Notes under the pieces: generated by a model
Database searches by the model: none
Told to the model about the DNA's origin: nothing
Seen by the model: only the letters and a program-made list of their open reading frames with translations
Made by a program: the position numbers and the translations under genes
Source: Drosophila persimilis
Lineage: Eukaryota > Arthropoda > Insecta > Diptera > Drosophilidae
Direction: 5' to 3'
Length of the DNA: 64,000 nt
NCBI RefSeq assembly: GCF_003286085.1
Contig: NW_020825706.1
Location: forward strand, 2,232,001-2,296,000
In this document: positions 24,501 through 33,500 of the stretch, one piece after another
Position numbering within the stretch: the stretch's first letter is position 1
Layout: every line of letters starts with the position of its first letter

Positions 24501-27500
24501 TTTTCATCAACGAAAAAATCTTTGTGGGAAAAATCAGGCACTAGATTTCAAGGATTTCTCTTGTGGGGTGGTCCTTTTTTTTGTTGTATGTCGTACTCGT
24601 AATCAGCAAAAGACAATCACAGATTCCTTGATGCCATGTTGTTCCATTGTTTTCCAGGATGGATTACATACACGATCCTTCGATCTAGTGATTCGAACTA
24701 GAGTTTAAATCGTGATCAGAACGACACAAGAACTTAATTGCAAAAAAAAGAGAGGCAGGCAAAAGCAAAAGCAAAATGCAGAAGGGTTGGGCACACTTCC
24801 GCTCTGAGGCAGCAAAAAAAAAGGCAGGCAGCCAGACAGACAGACAACAAAGGGCGACAGAGGCGCACGAGGTTTATCCCCTGCCCTGGGGGATTGTTGG
24901 TTATTTAAAACCACTCAATACCCCGGATATCTTGTACAGCAAAGCTAGAACTTGCACAAGTATCAAATTCCACAGAGAGAAATGATCATCCAGAGAGCGA
25001 GAGAGAGCCGGAGGGGGAGAGGGTTTAAAAGAAGATCCTTTCGTTTTACAGGAAGCAGGATATATGTCTCGTACAGGAAAGTAATTTTATAATATTTAAA
25101 AAAAAAGATTACTCACTGTTTACACGCGTATTGGCGCTGTTGTTGGTATCATGCCAGGCCTCGACGATCAGCGAGAAGGTTCCCTGTAATAAAAAATAAA
25201 GAAAAATTGATTAAAGAAAGTTCCACATACATATCCCATATCCAATCTAAAGGGGAAATGAAAGACAGACAGACAGTAATTCTGTCTAAATTTTTATCAA
25301 TTTAATTCCCGGCTAATGGATGCATCTGGGGGCCATCTTCCAGATCTTCCAGCCCCCACATTGCGCGCCGCGACGACTCATTATAAACAGATTATGACAG
25401 GCAGGGACCCAAGAGCTAGTTTTGACACCCACAGTGATCCACACATCGTCTCTAATGCGGCAGCAACAAAATTTGAAATGCAAATGCAACGCCACAATCG
25501 GCAGCGCCCTCAATTCACACTTGATTTGAAATGCAACGAACGAACGCGCGAGCGAGCGGCTGCTGGAAAAACCGGCAGAGATGACACAAAATCCACTTCC
25601 AGCCGTGGAAAAACTTTTGCAGAGGCTTTTTTTATTGAATCTGGTTTTCGTAGATGGGCGTGTTGCATCGTCGAATCTCGGAGTTGCATTTGCCATGTAA
25701 ATGACTAATTTTTTCGACCAACTTTCGATTTTGCGTTGCATTTGCTTTGGAGTTGGAGATGCGTGGGCGCTGCCTGGTTGTCTGGCTGGCTGGCTCGTTG
25801 GGAGATGTAGAATTAATTTGGTTGATAAGTCCGTGGCTTTGCCGATTGATTGCCTAACGATTGCTGCTGCCCTGCCATTTCGTATGTGTTGTATTTTTCT
25901 ACCATTTGCGAAAATAAACATAAAATTTATATGGGCACGACAGGAAGCAAATCAGACATCGAGACACGTATAGATGATGATCGGAGTGCTGGAGCGATCA
26001 TCGATGGGAAACAATGGGAAATGGGAAATGGAAAAAAAGGTAATAACGAAATGAAATGAAGCGCTGCCGATGGTTTATTGGTGTTTTGTGTGTTGTGTGT
26101 TGTGCAGAGTGGAATAAAGTGCTTTTCAACAGAAGCTACGTGATTGTCGATCGTCGATCGGCTGCTTTTTTATTTCCCCATGTGGGAAATTTTACATATG
26201 ACAATTTTATTGTCATTAAACGGCTGATTAAGTTGTTTTTTTGGTTAGAAACGGACACAATTAAAATTTCCCTGTGAGGGAAATTTTTATTTTTCACCCA
26301 AAATTGGTTTTTAGATCATTTAAGACTTTTCCAAGAGTTTTCTATATAGAAAATAGTTATATTTAAAATTTCCCTAATTTGGGAAATTTTCCATTTTGAG
26401 TAGAAATTCATTTTTTGCGCTTCACTTGACATTTCTTTAGGGAATTTTATATTTTTACCTCTACGAAAATTATATAAATTACAATCAGACGCCACACCGA
26501 GAAATTCTGGTGTTTGCATCCGCCCAGGTCCAAAAATAAATGAGGCAGCGATGCATCAGCAGCAGCAGCAGCAGCAGAAGGAGTCGCCCGCTCGCTTTAG
26601 TGAATATCGCGTGCGTCGGTGCTGTATATCAACGTCAATATCCAGTCACAGGGCTCTGGATAGGGTGGAAGTGCAGTTTGGAGTCGGGTTGGTGGCATGC
26701 AACAGAGCAACAGCATAGGGCGCAAGAGTAGGAGTGGTAGCCCCTGACACGTAGCAACAGGGGAGGCGACACACAGAAGACACAAGACAAGACGCACGAG
26801 ACAGACGGACAGACGGACGGACGGACAGACGGGCGGATAAAAGTAGCAAAGTTCAATACGAACAGAAGAGGAGAGACAGACAGACAGACAGAGAGACATC
26901 AATGCTGTACGCCTGCCATCGCTGCTTCGACTATTTTTAGCAGAAAGCTGAAAGGAGGGAACGGAACGGAACGGATCGAGCGACTCCGGACTCTACTCTG
27001 AATAGTATCTCTCTCCCCCTTTCGGGTGGGTACTTGCAACATCACATCTTTTGGCGTGTTGTCAGGCATGCGTGGCTTCGTCGTTGTTTTAATTAAGTGC
27101 AACATTAAATTAGTTGATGCAGCAGCGAACGGCAGTACTTTCCGAGGAGGCCAGAAGAGGGGGAGAGGCGGCGGGTAGGTGGCGCAGAGTTCTAGAGGAG
27201 GTCTAGAACTATAATTAAATTTATAGTTTGACCTAGAAATAATTTGAAAAGTTGAAAGTGCGGTGGCGCGCCTACGGTACTAATCAAAGACCAGACTGAA
27301 AATAGTTTTTAGAAAATTTAAAAATACATTTTCTAAAATTATTCTTAGAGGATGTTCCAAAAATACCGAATACAGAATATATGCTGGAATATACCAAGGA
27401 AACCTGGTTAGAAATTTATTCCGAACCATTTCCGAGATGTTCTTTTATGGATTACCTTTTCTACCTTTAATTTCCCTTCTTATCATGCGCGTGCCATGGT

Positions 27501-30500
27501 TTTTCCCTCACTTTAGGGAAATTTTCAGCGCAAAAGTTTGCTAATTGTTAAGTTATGCCCGCAGTTTTGCTGCACACAAATTTATGCACATTACACATTT
27601 CACGTGCCACAAAAACAGCCCAAGCGGCGGCTACCTCCCTGGGGGAACCATGACTTTGCAACAGGCAGCAGCTACAAAAGGCTGGCTGTCTGTCTGTCGT
27701 ATGTGTAATGATAATAATAATGACGCTGCACATGCGCACAATTAGGAAGTAAAGTGTCTATGAAAGAGAGAGAGAGAGGGGGATCTCTCTGGAAATATAA
27801 GGGGTGTTTCTGCGGGCCACAGACACAAAATACGTTACAAACTGCAGTTATTGCCGTTGAAGCTTCAGTAACTTCTTCTTTCTGGGGGTTGGGATCGGCA
27901 CATCTCTTGCTGTAATAATAATTAAGAAATGCATGGCATGGCATGGCATGGCATGGCTTGGTATGGCTTGGTATGGTATACCTTTGCGTCAGTGGAGCAT
28001 AACTTTGAAGAAGAATAAAGTCTGTCGGTAGGTATTTCAAAATTTTCAAGCAATTTATTGAGCACACGTGCGCCGGCCACGAAAATGCAGTAAAAAGAAG
28101 GGTTGCCCTAAGAAAAACCTAAAGAAAGGGAAAGAGGAAGTCATGCTTCTTGGTTTTTTACTAAGAAAGAGTATTACTATAGGGGTTTTAGGGTGGGGCG
28201 GAGGCTCTAGCAGAAGTTTTGGTAGGTGCCTTTCACTTAGGGGAACACAAATCACCAAATATTGGCCTTTAACTCCCGAATATCTATTTTTACGGCAAGT
28301 TCTGATCTCTAGATATTTTTGTAGGTGCCTTTCACTTAGGGAAACATCAAAATCAACTTGGAAAATCACCAAAAATCTCACTTTAACCTCCCTAACAAGT
28401 CATGGACGAACAAACAAGTTCCACTCAAAAGTCAAAACTATTCCTGGTTCTCTCCCTTCTTTCGTGCCACAAAAAAAGTAACGGCAATCGCCTGAAAGGA
28501 GCCACCAAGGGGTGGGCTATGCAGCGATCTGGAAATTGTCGCTTTGACTGGAACGGAAAGGAATGGAATGATGGAATGGTGGTGGCTGGATCCGGGGGTA
28601 CTTGGAAGGAAAGTGGTGGATCGGTGCTTGGTGTTTGGTGGTGGTGCGCGTGCGCGTACTTTTCAGGCGCACTTTTAATAGCCGACAGATGTTTCGGCGT
28701 GTGCGCCACCACGGTGAGGCTTGCAACAACATCAACCCTCCCAACAAGGACGCTCCTGTTGCTGCCGGATACACAAGGGAAACGGGGGGGGGACCAACCG
28801 CGCGCAAGGCTATAAAAAGCCCACAAACAAATTAGCAAAAAAAAAAAAAAGAGAAAGAGAGAGCGGGAGCGGGAGCGGGAGCGGGAGCGGGAGAGAATCT
28901 AAAAATAGTACCAAGTAAAAGCAAAAGTTGTGTTTTACTTACCGGCCATGAAAACTGAAAGGGAAATTGTATGGGATTCGAGAAACCCTTATTCTGAAAG
29001 CGTTGCACATCGGTCAGATTGACCGAATTCTCGCCGAGAATGGGGGTTACCACATCCCCGTAGGTGCACTGCGATGTGGTATCGATGGTCGCCTGATAGT
29101 GCTTCAAACAAACACGAAACCGTGTTTTGCAAGTGCCCAAACACTTGCCCGTCGCCGCATCCGTTTCGCCGCTACAGCAGCGACCCTCGTTATCCCTTCC
29201 ATGCTCGTTGCTAAAGTATTTTAGCCGCAATTCAAAATTGCCGGAACTGTGAACCTGGAAACAGAGGGCGAGAGAGAGAGAGAAGGGATATTGTATTAGT
29301 CAAATCAAATTAAAAAGCAATTCATTAAAAACGAACAAAAATCAAGGCAAAAAGAGAACAGAAACAGAAAAGGAAACAAAAGGAATGCATCGTGCGTCCC
29401 AAACAAGAGACGATAAATCTTTCAACATGGTATTTTTGCACAGAAATTGCAGAGGAATTTCGCTGCAGTAGCAGACGGGTGGATGGAGACCCATGCAAAG
29501 GACAAAAACAGGCTTATGAAATATTAAGAGAACCCCAAAAATACAAAAAAAATAAATAAAAATAAGAGGAAACATGACAAATGCTCAGCAAGCGGTCTCC
29601 TCCAACCCAGACCTCGGTCTTCGATGCGGCGGGGTCTGTAATAAATTCCGCTTCGTTTGCTTCGCTTTCGAGTTATTGTACGTTAACCTGTGTCTCTCGG
29701 CCTTTTTGGGGTCCCTGTGCTCGACTTTCGTTTTGAAGCGCCGACGCTTTGCATATTTTTGGATTTGCAAATCTCTTTGATAGCCGTCTTTCTCATAAAT
29801 TTCTCAATTAATTCGTATATCTCTCGCATGGCTTTTATTGCTTGTTTGTTTTCAAAGGTGTGAGGGAAATTATCAAAATGGGTCACATGTGCTAGATATT
29901 CATGTTTTTTGTACACTTTTTAATGGGGTTTTGGACACATTTCCCATAGAAGGGGTGGGCGTTTGATTGAATGAAATTGGTCAAGGTGTGAGAAACACTT
30001 GGTAATTGATTATCGCAAATTTCCCATCTAGGGAATTCTTTCATGTCTAAATATAACCAAAAACGCATAAGATCGCATTTTAAGTTAGAGTAAGAAATTT
30101 CCCTAAAAGGGAAATTCTAAGGAAAATTTGTGTACTTGAGGTACTTTTTCTGCATAGTTGAAAAACCATGACAAAAGTAAAGAAAGTCTCATTTGGACTA
30201 CTATTTCCTTAATTTATAAAATATCCCAAAAAGGGAAATTTTATTTTTGTTTCAAATTTCATTTATACACACGCCACTTAATTTTTCGAAAATTTCTCAA
30301 GATGGCAAACACTTTTGAAGGGAAATTCTCGCTATCCCATAGATGGGTGCACCACACTTAAGTGCGTAAATCTTTAATTATGACTTCATCATTGCCCAGA
30401 ACCATAAATGGGCAATCGACGGCACTCCAATCAGAGGCAATGCCCAAAAATAGGAGAGATCTACTTATAGTTATTGCTGCTCCGATTGCTCCGATTGTTG

Positions 30501-33500
30501 CCTCTTGTGCGCTCTGCTCTGCTCTGTCGTTGGTCCGTTTTTCTACTATAAACTATAACTGTTCGGCAATTAACATTTCAGGCAACAGCAAAAACAACAA
30601 CAACAACACGAGTGAAGCTTGTTAAAATGACAATTTAATTGTTGACAAGACATGAGCACAGCAGAGCACAACAGCACAGAGCGTTTGTTGTGTTATTTAT
30701 TTTTTTTTGTATTTTTATATAGTTTGCTCCACATGTGGCTGCTGCTTGGGAAGTTTCGTGGGTTTTCCCTCCTCTCTCTCCCAGTCTGTCTGTCCATCTA
30801 TTCCTCTTTCCTTGGTTCGTTTGGAGGTACATGGGTGTTTAATTGCTCAATTAAGTAGAAGTGCGGTCGGGATGCTGTGTGCCTCCACTCTCCATTCACC
30901 ATCCATTCTGTCCGCCTTTCGAGTGTAAGCACAGGCACAGGTGTAATCCCCACAGACAATAAAAAGAGGTACAAAAAAAAAACTGTAGCAAAGCTGCTTA
31001 AGAGATCATTTAATGGAGGTTTCTGCTTGGGTCTTGATCTGGCGCTAACATTGTACAGAGGCTTTTGTAATTGTTTGGGGCTTGTTCTCAAGGGGAGATC
31101 TAGAACGGGGAAATGGGCGATAAAGGGTTCTGCTTTCAAGGGAAAGCTTATTACATCACAGCAAGGGAAAATTACAAAAATCCCTCCTAAAAGTTGAGGA
31201 AATTATGGGAAAAATTCCCATTTCCTTCTAAAACAGTGAGTTTATCGATAATCCTTTATCCCATTTCCCATAGAATCCTATAAAAAGAAAAAACAAAAGA
31301 CTTAAGCAACAAACGCAGACAGAAAGAGATGCAAACAGAAGTAGAAGACAGAGACAAAACGTGTATTAATAAGCAGCAGGCAGGCAGGCAGGCAGGGCAG
31401 CAACAAAAACAAAACGGACGCAAAAGAGCAGCACAGAAAATAAAACAACACAACAACAAAAACTAAAATAAAAGAAGCGGCCGAGGTGGAGGCAGAGGCA
31501 GCGACAGCGACAGGCAACGGGCGAGAGAGAGAGAAGAAGCAGAAGGCGAAGGAGAAGCAGAAAAAACGATGAAAAAATGTACAAGTAAAACCGAATTGTT
31601 TCCCACGGCATACGATTTTGCCGGTCAACATTGATGGTTAAAGCGGGGACGAAGCAGCCAGAGAGAGACGCGACATACGAAACCAATGCGCGAGAGGGAG
31701 AGCGAGCGAGCGCGAAAGGCGAACAAGAGAGCAGAGGCAGAGAGGCAGTGGCAGCGCAGTAGCAGAGCAAAAGGTGTAAGCCGAACGCCAGGTGAAGAAG
31801 CAGCAGTGCGCGCATGCAGCCATATTGAAAGATCAGAGAAGGTGAGAGGGGTGGGGAGGCACAAAAAAAGAGAGGGAGAGAACGGGCTTACAGGCCCCAA
31901 AGGCTATAACAGTTTAGCAGGCAGGCAGGCAGCAGACAGACAGAGAGAGAGAGCGAGAGCACCGTTTGTCAGCTGGTGGTGGAGCAGCCCCAAGGTACAT
32001 CCAACGAGAAGGTAAGTCAAAACCGGCTTCCAACATGTGCTTGAGCAAAAGAGCCTCACCTTTTCATTGGAATATAGCTTGAGCTAAAAAGCCTAAAGAG
32101 CAGAGGCGCAAAAAAAAAGAGCAAAACGTGACTTAAAAGTGAATTGGAAATGTGTGCGTGTGTGTGAGTGCTGCTGCAGCTGGCAGCTGCTCCAAAGAGT
32201 GAGAGAGCGGGACGGAGAGAGAGAGATCGTAAGAGCGCAACAAAAACTTGTTTTCAACGGCGCTTTGAAGAAGAGCATAAAAATATGCGCGTGCAAAAAA
32301 CGAAGAGCAGAAGCAGAAGAAGGAGATGCAAAAAAAAAGAATTAATAGACGCGATGCTGCGTCTGAATTAATAAGAGAAAGAGGGAAAGGGATGGAGAGA
32401 GACGGAGACGGAGATAAGAGGAAGGCGCACAAGAAAATGTTAGAAAAACCATTGAGCGGAAGGAAGACAGGTGCCCGCGCGGGGAGGCAAACAAGTGGAG
32501 GGCGGGGGGAGCGAAAAACAGAGGCAAACTCTCATAAAAATAAGCAACAAAGAGAAGAGAAATATACGTAGAGTGGAAAAACAAAGGCTGGGCCGTCGTT
32601 TGTCAAAATATTTAAACAAAACACACACAAAAAAACCAAATCAATTTGCATAACACCAATACATAAACAAACACTCGCACACACATACGTTTACACGTGG
32701 GAAGATATTCAGACGGGGCGGGGGAGGGGCTAAAAGTGCAACCACAATAGTTTTTTGTCCCACATTTTGGACACCCATCGAGACAGTGGAGGGGATGTGG
32801 GGTAACAATGTCTCTCCCACATGCCACATGTAAAAACAGTTAACGCCAGATACCGCTAAATATCCCTAAACGGTTTGTGGTTTATATTTTGCTCAAGGGG
32901 TACTTTTTGTGGGAGATTTTGATGAAAAATGTTTCTGTGTTAAATTCTTGTCTAATAAAATAATCTTTTAGCAATCTTTCGAAACTTTTTCTTCCTCCCA
33001 AAGTCAGTTCAAAGTGAATTTTTAGAATAAAAATTGCTTACACAATTTTCGTAAAGCCCTCCGTGCCCTCGAAAAAACACTTGTCATATCCGTAGGTTCG
33101 TTCTTTTGCCGTTGTGTTTATTTGCCTTTGCCTTCAACTCTGAACTTTATTACGCTTGAAGACCCTTTGGGGGCAGGCACCACACAACACACAGCTCACG
33201 AGACTCCGACTCGGACTCCCTCCCGGACTTATAGGTGCTTGAAGAACTGGAAATGTTAGACAGACACTTGTTAAAAGTGTTGGAAAATAGTGCGTTGCAT
33301 TGTTTACATTTTGCTTGACTCAGTTTGCTCTTTTTCTACCTATTCTATGGTACTCCTCCTCTTCCCATTCTGCAGGCGATCACTCAGGGGTGACGGGACT
33401 AGTTAGAGGCATTTTCTTTGGCACTTTTTATACAATAAAAGATACACTTCCAAAGGCAGGGAGGGTTAACCCACAGCAAGAGGCAACCTGAAAGTAAGGA

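Larger units (their letters stand above)
21485..25116 (-). other. Dl intron 3
   Basis: 3.6 kb, GTGAGT..TTTGCAG. It contains GATA/GA microsatellite (21549-21597), 7-bp repeats at 22615-22656 and 23652-23694, the palindrome cluster 23159-23380, an inverted CAGGTAG pair (24473-24497) and Su(H)-type matches at 21521-21528 and 24523-24530. No gene seen. Confidence 0.9.
25184..28942 (-). other. Dl intron 2
   Basis: 3.8 kb, GTAAGT..TTACAG. It contains the palindrome cluster at 26172-26390, a GGCAT pentamer repeat (27931-27979), a duplicated segment of about 60 bp (28222-28390), a GGGAGC repeat (28862-28896) and one Su(H)-type match (26181-26188) that lies inside a palindrome. No gene seen. Confidence 0.9.

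Noticed and set aside
25313-25921. 202-codon minus-strand open frame in Dl intron 2
   Set aside because: No recognisable domain, and it lies inside an intron whose flanking exons splice perfectly; treated as chance.
31366-31900. Leu/Ser/Cys-rich minus-strand frames that look like membrane proteins
   Set aside because: They arise from the pyrimidine-rich strand of the intron 1 polypurine tract; several overlapping frames show the same composition.
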